Part shown: positions 50,050 to 58,313 of the stretch, one piece after another | How the letters are laid out: each line of letters starts with the position of its first letter | Numbering within the stretch: position 1 is the stretch's first letter | Source of the DNA: CAYOUV01 sp964407265 | Lineage (GTDB): Bacteria; Chloroflexota; Anaerolineae; Anaerolineales; Villigracilaceae | Reading direction: 5' to 3' | Assembly (NCBI GenBank): GCA_964407265.1 | Contig: CAYOUV010000001.1 | Coordinates: 1 to 64,000, forward strand | Length of the DNA stretch: 64,000 nucleotides | Position numbers and translations under genes: made by a program | The notes under the pieces: generated by a model | What the model was told of the DNA's origin: nothing | What the model saw: only the letters and a program-made list of their open reading frames with translations | The model's database searches: none

Positions 50050-52050
50050 TCAGACCTCCGCGATCAACTTTCCCATCGGTTCCACATCATATCCAGGCAA
50101 TGCGGCTACAGACTGACGAAAAATATCATCGTGCAAGATTTCAAAGAGCGGTGCAAGAAGGTCACTCCCGGCATACACCTTTGGAATAACCAAATCATAA
50201 CGTTCCTGGAACAGGGGTACAAAATCCAGGTCCAGCGCCTTTGCAGCTGCGGCAATTCCCAGCCCGCAGTCTGCGCGCCCGGAAGCTACAGCAGCTGCAA
50301 CACCCAAATGAGTATATTCTTCTTGATTGTAGCCTAAAATTCCTTCAGGGGCTATCCCCTTTAAGTTCAAATGATAATCCAGTAACACACGTGTCCCCGC
50401 GCCACGCTGACGGTTGACAAATTCGACTTCCGACCGGACCAGATCCTCAAGACCCTTGATATTTTTTGGGTTATTTCGACGAACGATCAAACCCTGTTCA
50501 CGCCCAACCAACGCCACCAAGTGGACCGGTACGCCGGGCAGGTATTGTTTAATATAACTGAGATTATATTCGCCAGTCTCGGGGTCGAGCAGATGGGATC
50601 CGGCCAAGTGTGCCTCGCCGCGCCGCAAAGCAACCAGCCCGCCCAGCGAGCCGACATTGGCTGAGGCGAACCGCCGGTCGTGTTCCGCCAGGAACTGGGC
50701 CAACAGGTCGAGCGTCAGGTCGTGGGAGCCAATACAAAAGATCGTCCGTTCCAAATCGGCCGGCTGACGGTAGAGATGCACCAGAACCCTTTCGCCGGCT
50801 TCCAGGCCCTGGGTGCCACGTGGCAACACCACCAGCCCATCGGCTCTCACCAGAGACGAGATCACGCCGGCACCGCGCGAGAGCGGCGCAGCCAGTAATC
50901 GTTCACCGACCTTTCCGACTGCCACGCGGACGTAGTCGTCGTCACCGCCGGGGGAGGCGATTTTCCGGGTCAGACTGGCACTGACAGTTGGCAGTTCGGC
51001 CGGTCGCCGTCCCAACCAGCGAGCCAGCAACGGTTCAACAAAAATCTCAACCGTCAACGCCGCCGAGACCGGGTACCCGGGCACTCCGATGATCGGCACC
51101 TGCGAATTGGGAGTTGGGAGTTGAGAATCCGGTGCTTCCCCAGCCTTTGATTCCCGGTTCACGAACCCCATGATTACCGGATGGCCGGGCCGCACAGCCA
51201 CGCCGTGCACCAACAATGTGCCAAGCTTTTCAACCACACGCGCTGAGAAATCTTCAGCTCCAGCCGATGACCCGGCATTGAGCAGGATCAAATCAAACTC
51301 CTGCGCGGTCTGCTGCACGTGCTGGCAGATCAAGTTAAAATCGTCTGGGGTAATTGGGAAGCGCGTTGCCTGAGCGCCCATGGCATTGACCTGCGCGGCC
51401 ATCACCAATGAGTTGTATTCCAGGATGTCGCCAGGCTTCAGGTCGCTGCCAACTGGGACCAGCTCCGTACCAGTCGGCAAAATCGCAACTCGCGGTTTTC
51501 GGGTTACGCTAACCTGCATGTGCCCTGCCGCAGCAATCGCGCCCAAATCCACCGGGCGCAGGACCTGTCCTGCAGGCAGTACCAGTTGCGTGGCAACCAT
51601 ATCCTCGCCCAGCGGACGGACATGCGACCAGGGGGCGACACTGGCACGAATCCGAACGGAGGTGGGATCACGTATTTCGGGACTAAGCTCGCCTCGAGCG
51701 TCGAGCGCTTCGACATTTTCGATCGGAATGACAGCGTCGAAACCATCCGGCAATGGGTCGCCGGTATCCACATAGCGCGCTTGCTTTCCAAGCATTAAAA
51801 CCAGTGGAGCGGTCGCTAAGGCACCATTCGTCTCGACCGCCCGCACGGCAAAACCATCCATGGCCGAAGCGTGATAATGCGGTGATGAAACCCTTGCCCA
51901 GACCGGCTCAGCCAGCACACGGCCAACGACTCTTTCGTCCAACGGGAGGATCTCCGTGCCCAACACGTGCCACAATCCGGATTGGCGCAGGGCACTCTCC
52001 AGGCGAGTTTTGGCTTCGGGCAGCGGAATATCATGCAGATATACGGACAT
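50050..52050 (-). CDS. MoeA-like molybdopterin molybdotransferase fused to a PBP-like domain
   Basis: A 666-residue fusion. Residues about 1-425 are MoeA (SAMDGFAVRA, TGTELVPVG, LLNAGSSAGAEDF, GVAVRPGHPVIMG, GVPGYPVSA), which inserts molybdenum into molybdopterin-AMP. Residues about 440-666 are a periplasmic-binding-protein-like module (SHDLTLDLLAQFL..., GLIVRRNNPKNI, RQRGAGTRVLLDYHL, DCGLGIAAAAKAL), a known MoeA C-terminal fusion that may bind molybdate, cofactor or an allosteric ligand. A repeat-encoded stretch (DSQLPTPNSQ) is inserted at about 310-320. It is divergent from modA. Confidence 0.9.
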   Translation of the reverse strand: MSVYLHDIPLPEAKTRLESALRQSGLWHVLGTEILPLDERVVGRVLAEPVWARVSSPHYHASAMDGFAVRAVETNGALATAPLVLMLGKQARYVDTGDPLPDGFDAVIPIENVEALDARGELSPEIRDPTSVRIRASVAPWSHVRPLGEDMVATQLVLPAGQVLRPVDLGAIAAAGHMQVSVTRKPRVAILPTGTELVPVGSDLKPGDILEYNSLVMAAQVNAMGAQATRFPITPDDFNLICQHVQQTAQEFDLILLNAGSSAGAEDFSARVVEKLGTLLVHGVAVRPGHPVIMGFVNRESKAGEAPDSQLPTPNSQVPIIGVPGYPVSAALTVEIFVEPLLARWLGRRPAELPTVSASLTRKIASPGGDDDYVRVAVGKVGERLLAAPLSRGAGVISSLVRADGLVVLPRGTQGLEAGERVLVHLYRQPADLERTIFCIGSHDLTLDLLAQFLAEHDRRFASANVGSLGGLVALRRGEAHLAGSHLLDPETGEYNLSYIKQYLPGVPVHLVALVGREQGLIVRRNNPKNIKGLEDLVRSEVEFVNRQRGAGTRVLLDYHLNLKGIAPEGILGYNQEEYTHLGVAAAVASGRADCGLGIAAAAKALDLDFVPLFQERYDLVIPKVYAGSDLLAPLFEILHDDIFRQSVAALPGYDVEPMGKLIAEV
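51103..51128. repeat. Short heptamer repeat inserted in the moeA-PBP gene
   Basis: GAATTGGGAGTTGGGAGTTG-type sequence made of TTGGGAG units lies in frame within the gene, encoding the DSQLPTPNSQ insert between two conserved MoeA motifs. The same unit type is seen as short tandem heptamer repeats in cyanobacteria and other bacteria. The surrounding coding sequence is intact. Confidence 0.6.
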
Positions 52051-52057
52051 GATTCAT

Positions 52058-52063
52058 ATTATA
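52058..52063 (-). promoter_or_regulatory. Candidate -10 box (TATAAT) 7 nt before the 52050 ATG
   Basis: On the minus strand TATAAT is followed by ATGAATC and the ATG at 52050. No SD is present, giving a predicted leaderless mRNA. Confidence 0.5.
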
Positions 52064-52126
52064 CCTTCATAAGACTTTGTTGATTCTTGGATGATACAAT
52101 CGGGCATTACGATTTCAGGAAGTATT

Positions 52127-52906
52127 ATGCGACCAACTATTCCCCTGCTGATTCTTGCCCTGCTGCTCTCCGCCTGCGGACCGGACTCCCCCAGGCTTGC
52201 CAGTCAGTCCCTGAGAGTCTTTGCGGCTGCCTCGCTGAATGATGCTTTCAGCGAGATCGGCCAAGCCTTTGAAACCAGCCATCCCGGTTCAAAGGTTCAG
52301 TTCAACTTTGCCGGTTCCAACACCCTGCGGGCCCAGATCGAACAGGGCGCCAGTCCGGACGTGTTCGCTTCAGCCAATACCAAGGAAATGACGTCCTTGA
52401 TCGCGGCTGGATTCGTGCAACAGCCGGATCAAAAAATCTTTTTGACCAACAAACTGGTGATCGTGGTTCCCAAAGGCAACCCGGCTGGCATCCAATCTCC
52501 ATCTGACCTGGCACGTACGGGTGTCAAAATAGTGCTGGCAGCCGCCGAGGTCCCGGCTGGCAGGTATGCCCGGCAAGCGCTCGAACAGCTTAATGCGGCT
52601 TATGGTGAAAATTACTCTGCCCAGGTCATGGACAACGTGGTCTCCAATGAGACCGACGTGCGTCAGGCGCTGGCCAAAGTGCAGTTGGGCGAAGTTGATG
52701 CCGGTATCGTCTACACCTCAGACGCGGTTGCCGCACCGGAAGTGGGGCAGATCGCCATTCCCGACCCATACAATATCCGCGCGGAATATCCCATCGCGCC
52801 TCTGGTCCACGCGCCGAATCCTGAACTGGCGAGGCAATTCGTGGATTTCGTGCTTTCCCCTGCAGGAAAGTCCATCCTGGAAAAATGGGGCTTCACGCCC
52901 CCGTAA
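52127..52906 (+). CDS. modA: Molybdate ABC transporter substrate-binding lipoprotein
   Basis: A 259-residue binding protein. Signal peptide with lipobox LLLSAC (Cys 17) anchors it outside the membrane. The mature part is a type II PBP with ModA features: LRVFAAASLNDAFSEIG, FAGSNTLRAQIEQGASPDVFASA, AGRYARQALEQL and DAGIVYTSDAV, which form the oxyanion pocket. ATG 52127 follows AGGAAG; upstream in-frame codons precede the signal peptide and were not used. It is followed after 12 bp by modB. Confidence 0.93.
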   Translation: MRPTIPLLILALLLSACGPDSPRLASQSLRVFAAASLNDAFSEIGQAFETSHPGSKVQFNFAGSNTLRAQIEQGASPDVFASANTKEMTSLIAAGFVQQPDQKIFLTNKLVIVVPKGNPAGIQSPSDLARTGVKIVLAAAEVPAGRYARQALEQLNAAYGENYSAQVMDNVVSNETDVRQALAKVQLGEVDAGIVYTSDAVAAPEVGQIAIPDPYNIRAEYPIAPLVHAPNPELARQFVDFVLSPAGKSILEKWGFTPP

Positions 52907-52918
52907 TCCGCTCAATCC

Positions 52919-53740
52919 ATGCCTTCTTTAAGTCGATTTTTCAAACACATGGCCGGGAACGGTCGATCCGACTGGCTTTTCGTGCTGCCCAGCCTGGTGC
53001 TGGTCAGCCTGCTGGGACTGCCAATCCTGGCCTTATTCGCGCGTGGGGTGAACCCGGATTTTCTGGCCTTCGCGCTGACGCCGACAGCCCTTTCAGCCCT
53101 CAAGCTGAGCCTGCTGACCAGTTCGCTCAGCCTGCTGGTGAGCGTGGTCTTTGGAACGCCGCTGGCTTATATGCTTGCGCGTTGGAAGTTTTCAGGCAAA
53201 TCCTGGCTGGAACTGTTGATCGACCTGCCGGTGGTATTACCGCCTTCGGTGGCAGGCCTGGCGCTGCTGGTGGCTTTTGGGCGGGCCGGGGTTTTCGGTC
53301 CCGGACTGAGCCTGATGGGGGTCAGCCTGCCCTTCACCAGCGCTGCCGTGGTGATGGCACAAACCTTCGTGGCCGCACCTTTGTACGTGCGCTCAGCCCG
53401 CATTGGCTTTGCCGAGATCGAGATGCAGTTGGAAGAAGCCGCCCACGTAGAGGGTGCCAACCAGTGGCAGTTATTCCGTTTTGTGATGTTTCCCCTGGCC
53501 GGCCGCGCGCTGGTCAGCGGCGGCATCCTGACCTGGACGCGCGCGCTTGGTGAATTCGGCGCCACGCTGTTATTTGCCGGGAATCTAGAGGGGGTAACCC
53601 AGACCATGCCGCTGGCCATCTACCTGGGTTTCGAACGCAGCCTGGGCGTAGCAATTGCACTGTCGGTGTTACTGGTAATAGTTGCCGTGATTGTGCTATT
53701 GGTGATGAGAAGGATGGAAACCAAATCAGACAATTATTAG
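52919..53740 (+). CDS. modB: Molybdate ABC transporter permease
   Basis: A 273-residue membrane protein with about five to six helices. The EAA-type ATPase-docking loop is EEAAHVEGANQWQLFRFVMFPLAG (about 178-202), and GGILTWTRALGEFGATLLFAGN is the ModB-type membrane segment. It carries molybdate across the membrane for ModA. No modC ATPase follows; instead it converges with a moeA gene, with their ends overlapping by 4 bp. An ATPase encoded elsewhere must energise it. Confidence 0.92.
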   Translation: MPSLSRFFKHMAGNGRSDWLFVLPSLVLVSLLGLPILALFARGVNPDFLAFALTPTALSALKLSLLTSSLSLLVSVVFGTPLAYMLARWKFSGKSWLELLIDLPVVLPPSVAGLALLVAFGRAGVFGPGLSLMGVSLPFTSAAVVMAQTFVAAPLYVRSARIGFAEIEMQLEEAAHVEGANQWQLFRFVMFPLAGRALVSGGILTWTRALGEFGATLLFAGNLEGVTQTMPLAIYLGFERSLGVAIALSVLLVIVAVIVLLVMRRMETKSDNY

Positions 53741-55002
53741 ATTAAGACCACTTCCACCAATTCACCCGCGCCCAAACCGGTAGCGTCCGGTGCAATACGC
53801 AGCATCCCGTCCGCTGCAGCCAGGGTGAAGATCAAATTGGATTTGCCGAAAATCGGCTCAGCCCGCCAGGAACCAGTCTCGCCTGCCTCCCCCTGGTTTG
53901 AGGCAGTGGGCACCAGCTTAACCGGCCACCAATCCTCGCGCCCGGCCTGGGAGGCCAGGTTGACCGTCAGGGTGGCCTGCAGGGTGGCTTGCGGGCGCGG
54001 GAGCGCACCCAACAAGCGCTCGATCAGCGGTGCGACGAACAGAAAGCCATTGACCAGCGCGCTGACCGGGTTGCCTGGCAGCCCAATCACGGCCTTGCCG
54101 TCACACACTCCCAGAATAGTTGGTTTTCCCGGTCGGGTATTGACTCCATGCACCAGCACACCCGGTTTTCCCAACGACGCAATCACGTCGGCGGTCATAT
54201 CGCGCGTGCTGGCCGATGAGCCGGCCGTGATAACCAACAGGTCGCATTCCGCCAAGGCTTTGACCGCTGCTGACTGCAAGGCTTCAAATTTATCGGAAAC
54301 AATACCAAAAGTGACTGGCTGTCCGCCAGCCTTCGTCACCAGCGCAGCCAGCGTGTATGAATTGATATCGCGTACCTGTCCCGGAGCGGGTCGTTTTTCA
54401 GGTGGGACGACCTCGTCTCCGCTGGAGATCAACCCAACGCGGACTTTATTGACTACGCGCAACTTAGTGATGCCCAAAGCCATCAGCCCGCCAACCTCCG
54501 CCGGGCGCATTATTCTCCCTTTAGGGATGACCACCTGTCCCCGGGCAACGTCCTCCCCGATCTGGATGACATTCTCCCCGTCTGCGACAGCTCGCATGAT
54601 CTCAATTTCAGCTTCCCGCGAGGCTTGGGTGTATTCCAGCATAACCACCCCATCCGCACCCGACGGCAGCATGCCGCCGGTATGGATCAAGCCGCATTGT
54701 CCTTTTTCCAGACTAAAGTCAGGCGTTCCGCCCATCGGCACTTCCCCAACCTGGGACAAATAAGCCGGCAGCGAGTCACTGGCACCAAAGGTGTCCGCGG
54801 CGCGGACAGCATACCCGTCCACCGTGCTGCGCGGGAATTCAGGCAACGAATGCGGTGCAACCAGGTCTTCTGCGGTCACCCGCCCCAGGGCCTGGAGAGT
54901 GTCAAGCACTTCAGAGCCAGGCGCAGGTACGGGCAGCGCCGCAAGCAGCAATTGGCGGGCATCATCAGGCGGCAGCAATTTCAGGAATTCGGGCATAAGC
55001 AC
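53737..55002 (-). CDS. moeA: MoeA molybdopterin molybdotransferase
   Basis: A 421-residue stand-alone MoeA. Family motifs are STVDGYAVRA, QIGEDVARGQVVIPKG, ISSGDEVVPP, VITAGSSASTRD and GKPTILGVCDGKAVIGLPGNPVSALV. The C-terminal beta-barrel domain IV runs from about 345. It ligates molybdate to adenylylated molybdopterin. GTG 55002 and ATG 54996 are both possible starts; the longer is listed. It sits 4 bp after the UbiA gene in the same operon and is paralogous to the fused MoeA, so the genome carries two molybdenum-insertion proteins. Confidence 0.92.
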   Translation of the reverse strand: MLMPEFLKLLPPDDARQLLLAALPVPAPGSEVLDTLQALGRVTAEDLVAPHSLPEFPRSTVDGYAVRAADTFGASDSLPAYLSQVGEVPMGGTPDFSLEKGQCGLIHTGGMLPSGADGVVMLEYTQASREAEIEIMRAVADGENVIQIGEDVARGQVVIPKGRIMRPAEVGGLMALGITKLRVVNKVRVGLISSGDEVVPPEKRPAPGQVRDINSYTLAALVTKAGGQPVTFGIVSDKFEALQSAAVKALAECDLLVITAGSSASTRDMTADVIASLGKPGVLVHGVNTRPGKPTILGVCDGKAVIGLPGNPVSALVNGFLFVAPLIERLLGALPRPQATLQATLTVNLASQAGREDWWPVKLVPTASNQGEAGETGSWRAEPIFGKSNLIFTLAAADGMLRIAPDATGLGAGELVEVVLI

Positions 55003-55006
55003 CGGA

Positions 55007-55888
55007 TCAGCGGATCCAGAAAGTCAGGGTCAGCAAATAAGTGGTCAGGCCAAAGGCCGAAGTGGCGGTCGCGAGCAGAAAATTCCAGGCCGGACGCCCC
55101 CCCAGGGAAATGTTGCGCAGCCACAAAATTTGGATGATCGAAAAAGGAAGCGGCAGGAAAGCCGGCCATACCAATGACCAGGGAAACCCGAGCAGTGGCG
55201 CGGCAGTAAAAAGCAAATAGGCGAACAGGATCAAAATATTGTGTAGCGGGATGGCACGCTCCCATCCAAGGCGCATGACCAATGTCTGGCGTTCATATTT
55301 GAGATCTTCGTGAAAATTTGGGAAATCCAACACAATGAAATATGCCAACGCCAGAGCCGTTAACGGGAAAGCCATCATTGGAAGGATCCGGTGCAGCGAG
55401 TCGGATTGCAACAGAAAGCCGAAGGCCGGGATCAAATCGGCGACCAGCACCGCCAAGAGAAATTCGCCAAAGCCCCGGTCCACCAAACGGAAAGGTGGTA
55501 CCGCATACAACAGGGATGCGAGCAGGATCAAGACCAGGAACAGCCCATCCAGCATGGACATAGAATTGTTCGCCAAGAGCGAAATGATTAATACAGCAAC
55601 TGCGCCAAGGAAAGCCAGACCGGCGACCAGCAACAATCGACGCGATTCTGCATGCTGGCGGGGAGTCTCGAGCTCGGCGAAAGGCACCTGAGGGAAAAGG
55701 AAATACTCTGAAAGGTAATTCGTCGAAACCATCACCAGCACGACCAGCGCACCTCCCAGGAAGGCTGCCGGAACGTGCAGTGTGATTCCCAGGTAGCGCG
55801 CCAGACCAAGGCCCAGTCCATAAGTCAAGGCAGCCAGGAGGAGATTGAGCGGTCGCGAAAAACGAAACAGTAAACGTAAATTTGACAT
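55007..55888 (-). CDS. UbiA-family prenyltransferase
   Basis: A 293-residue membrane protein with about eight to nine helices and the UbiA fold. The first Asp-rich motif is altered (STNYLSEYFLFPQ, in place of NDxxD), while the second (LDFPNFHEDLKYERQTLVMRLG) keeps its acidic residues. Related proteins prenylate 1,4-dihydroxynaphthoate (MenA) or other aromatic rings, so a quinone role is possible but unproven. TAGAAT lies 6 nt before the ATG, with no SD, predicting a leaderless transcript that starts after the DinB stop codon. Confidence 0.8.
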   Translation of the reverse strand: MSNLRLLFRFSRPLNLLLAALTYGLGLGLARYLGITLHVPAAFLGGALVVLVMVSTNYLSEYFLFPQVPFAELETPRQHAESRRLLLVAGLAFLGAVAVLIISLLANNSMSMLDGLFLVLILLASLLYAVPPFRLVDRGFGEFLLAVLVADLIPAFGFLLQSDSLHRILPMMAFPLTALALAYFIVLDFPNFHEDLKYERQTLVMRLGWERAIPLHNILILFAYLLFTAAPLLGFPWSLVWPAFLPLPFSIIQILWLRNISLGGRPAWNFLLATATSAFGLTTYLLTLTFWIR

Positions 55889-55894
55889 GGGTAT

Positions 55895-55900
55895 ATTCTA
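55895..55900 (-). promoter_or_regulatory. Candidate -10 box (TAGAAT) 6 nt before the 55888 ATG
   Basis: On the minus strand TAGAAT is followed by ATACCC and the ATG. It lies in the 25-bp gap behind the DinB gene, so the UbiA gene appears to have its own promoter. Confidence 0.5.
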
Positions 55901-55913
55901 AGACATTCCTGGG

Positions 55914-56390
55914 TCAGTCACCCAATATTTTTCGGAAATCACGATGGTGAATTTGGTTGTGTCGGTAGACCATCTTGATCATATCGACCAGCGTCGCCTC
56001 ACCCAGATAAGGATGGCGACCGGAGATTGACAACTCAGTTTGATCCAACCCGGTCACCCAAACGATCATTTCAGCCCGCACAGCGATGTACTGACCAAGT
56101 AATTCAGCCGGTTGCAGATCCTGGGTTTTCTCCTGTTGGATCGCATTATAGCGATTGATATCAAAATCATCAGAGGCGCCGGCCCCACCAGTACGGATGC
56201 TTTCAAACAATTTCAAGAATCCGCGTTCGGCTGTGACAAAATGTGCCAGCACGTTGCGCATGGTCCAGGTTGTGCCTTCAGTGTAAACAGTCTGCTGCCA
56301 CTGTTCATCGGTCAGACCAGAAAAGATTTCGATCATTTTGTCGCCTTCAATGCGCAGGCGCTCAGCCAGAAACACAGTCGAATCAGACAT
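55914..56390 (-). CDS. DinB-like / mycothiol-maleylpyruvate isomerase-N family protein
   Basis: A 158-residue four-helix-bundle protein. The metal-site histidines of the DinB_2 fold are placed as usual: NVLAHFVTAERG (first His) and YRHNQIHHRDFRKI (HxxxH-type C-terminal helix). Members act as thiol-dependent transferases or are of unknown function. Together with the mycoredoxin-like proteins this may hint at a low-molecular-weight thiol, but that is inference. SD GGAGAT lies before the ATG. It is co-directional with the SDR gene, 9 bp downstream of it. Confidence 0.82.
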   Translation of the reverse strand: MSDSTVFLAERLRIEGDKMIEIFSGLTDEQWQQTVYTEGTTWTMRNVLAHFVTAERGFLKLFESIRTGGAGASDDFDINRYNAIQQEKTQDLQPAELLGQYIAVRAEMIVWVTGLDQTELSISGRHPYLGEATLVDMIKMVYRHNQIHHRDFRKILGD

Positions 56391-56399
56391 TCAAATCTC

Positions 56400-57128
56400 C
56401 TAAACGAGAGAATAACCGCCGTCCACAGTGATGGTCTGTCCGGTGATGTATTCGTTCTCAAGCAGAAATTGCAAGGCCGCTGAAATCTCATCCAGACGGG
56501 CAGCCCGCTTCAAGGGCAAGCGGCCGACCAGTTTTTCCCACCCTTCCTGGGAAAGGTCGTCCGACGGCAGCACCAGTCCCGGTGCGATGGCATTAACCCG
56601 CACCGAGGGCGCCAAGCTACGGGCCAGAACACGCGTCAATGATTCCAGGGCTGCCTTACTAACCGTATAAGCCGGGAAACCGCTCCAGGCTTTAGCTGCC
56701 CCGATGTCGCTCAGATTGACGATCAGACCACCCGATTCCATCCTGGCCGCAGCCTGCTGAGCGCAAAAAAACGGGGCGCGAAGATTCAAGTCCATAGCAA
56801 GATCCCACTCGGGGATCGACAAGCTACGAACGTTGCCACGCGGCATGACCGCAGCCGAGTTGACCAATATCTTGAGAGGAAAGGAAAGACCGTCGACGAC
56901 AGAGAACAGGGATTCGATTTGTGCGATGATCGTCAGGTCTGCCTGGACCAGCTCAACTGGAACATCCAGGAGACGAATCTCATCAAATGTTGCCCTGGCT
57001 GCCTCGACGGAGTGATGATAATGGAGCAGGATTGCATACCCCTGGCGCGCCAGAGACAATGCAAAGGAACGCCCCAGGCGATGCGCAGCCCCAGTCACCA
57101 CTGCCAGCGGATGTTCTTTCATAAGCAT
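56400..57128 (-). CDS. Short-chain dehydrogenase, pteridine reductase-like
   Basis: A 242-residue NADPH-dependent Rossmann enzyme. The nucleotide motif is TGAAHRLGRS (about 12-21), the TGxxxRxG variant characteristic of pteridine/dihydromonapterin reductases instead of the usual TGxxxGxG. Catalytic S (LSD), Y and K (YTVSKAAL) are present, and the C-terminus ends TGQTITVDGGYSLV. Reduction of dihydrobiopterin- or dihydrofolate-like pterins is a good hypothesis. The start may be 57128 or the ATG two codons later. It forms an operon with the DinB gene. Confidence 0.85.
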   Translation of the reverse strand: MLMKEHPLAVVTGAAHRLGRSFALSLARQGYAILLHYHHSVEAARATFDEIRLLDVPVELVQADLTIIAQIESLFSVVDGLSFPLKILVNSAAVMPRGNVRSLSIPEWDLAMDLNLRAPFFCAQQAAARMESGGLIVNLSDIGAAKAWSGFPAYTVSKAALESLTRVLARSLAPSVRVNAIAPGLVLPSDDLSQEGWEKLVGRLPLKRAARLDEISAALQFLLENEYITGQTITVDGGYSLV

Positions 57129-57143
57129 GTTTTACCATAAAAA

Positions 57144-57177
57144 CAACTCCCCGGTGCTCTGAAACACCGGGGAGTTG
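57144..57177 (-). terminator. Terminator after the proline dehydrogenase gene
   Basis: CAACTCCCCGGTG and CACCGGGGAGTTG form a perfect 13-bp stem around an 8-nt loop; on the minus strand it is followed by TTTTTATGG. Confidence 0.9.
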
Positions 57178-57184
57178 GATGGGA

Positions 57185-58141
57185 TTATTTGCGAAAGAAG
57201 TTCGAAATAAAGAACCAAATATTTGCAGGCCTTTCGGCTAGGCGGCGCATGAAATAGGGATACCAGTGCGTACCGAAGGGAATATAAACGCGCACGGGAA
57301 AGCCTTCAGCTGCCAGGTTTTCCTGGAGATCGCGGCGAATGCCGAACAGCATCTGGAATTCGAGCCCAGCCTTGGGCAGGCCAACTTTGGCAGCATATTG
57401 TTTGGCAAAGTCGATCCGTTTTTCGTCATGCGTGCCCACCGCCGGGATGGCCGGGAAGCGCCCATCCTTGCTTAATTTGCTGCCCAAAGCCAAAGATGAG
57501 TCGATCAGGATCTTCGTCAAGAGATCATAATTGGCATCCACATCCGCTTTCTTGGGGTAGGCTACTTCTGGCGGTTCCCTGTAGGCGCCCTTGACGAGGC
57601 GGATGCGGGTGCCATTTTCGAGCAATTTACGCAAGTCGTCTTCAGATCGGTACAGGTAGGATTGAATGACCATGCCCACGTTCTCGTACCCTTTTTCGCG
57701 CATATGCAAATAGAGATCGATGGTCTGGTCGGTATACGGCGTATCCTCCATATCGATGCGGACAAAGTTCTGGTGCTTCTTGGCTTTGGACAGGATGCGC
57801 TCCAGGTTTTCAGCACACAGGCTTTCGTCCAGAGCAAGACCGATCTGCGTCAGCTTAATGGAAACGTTCGATCGGACGTCGCAACAACTCAACTCGTCCA
57901 GAATCGCCAGAACATCCTGTGTCGCCTGGTTGGCCTCTTCAGGTGTGGAGGTGTGCTCCCCCAGGTGATCGAGTGTAGTCACAATCCCTCGTTCGTTCAA
58001 TTCCTTCACCACGCGAATGGCATCCTGCAATGATTCCCCTGCAACAAAACGAGAAGCCGTCTTCCACGCGAAAGACCAACCGGTCACCATACGCTGCGCC
58101 CAACCGGCTTGCGAAAGATAGATCAAGAATGATCGGAGCAT
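57185..58141 (-). CDS. Proline dehydrogenase
   Basis: A 318-residue FAD enzyme oxidising proline to pyrroline-5-carboxylate. The monofunctional (alpha/beta)8 barrel has the family motifs RIRLVKGAYREP, VGTHDEKRI, EFQMLFGIRRDL, VRVYIPFG and WYPYFMRRLAERPANI, which contact FAD and proline. The N-terminal region is shorter than in PutA, and no P5C dehydrogenase gene is adjacent. SD AAGGATGG. It is bounded by a strong terminator and is divergent from ctaA, with 172 bp between. Confidence 0.93.
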   Translation of the reverse strand: MLRSFLIYLSQAGWAQRMVTGWSFAWKTASRFVAGESLQDAIRVVKELNERGIVTTLDHLGEHTSTPEEANQATQDVLAILDELSCCDVRSNVSIKLTQIGLALDESLCAENLERILSKAKKHQNFVRIDMEDTPYTDQTIDLYLHMREKGYENVGMVIQSYLYRSEDDLRKLLENGTRIRLVKGAYREPPEVAYPKKADVDANYDLLTKILIDSSLALGSKLSKDGRFPAIPAVGTHDEKRIDFAKQYAAKVGLPKAGLEFQMLFGIRRDLQENLAAEGFPVRVYIPFGTHWYPYFMRRLAERPANIWFFISNFFRK

Positions 58142-58247
58142 AGTTCCATCCTTCTATTCGTAAAGTGCTTACAAATCGAACAAGCGCGGCAGGGATTTAC
58201 CGTAAACTGCCCGACGCTTTGATTCTAGCACACTGGTCAAGTGACTG

Positions 58248-58256
58248 TGTTATACT
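58248..58256 (+). promoter_or_regulatory. Extended -10 promoter candidate for ctaA
   Basis: TGT-TATACT forms an extended -10 (TGn plus TATACT at 58251-58256). A -35 is not clear. The predicted start near 58263 leaves a leader of about 50 nt with a GGAGG SD. Confidence 0.45.
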
Positions 58257-58313
58257 CGTCGGGTGATTTAAGTCACGTGAATATTTAAGGTTAGGCGCTT
58301 CCTTCGGAGGCCC

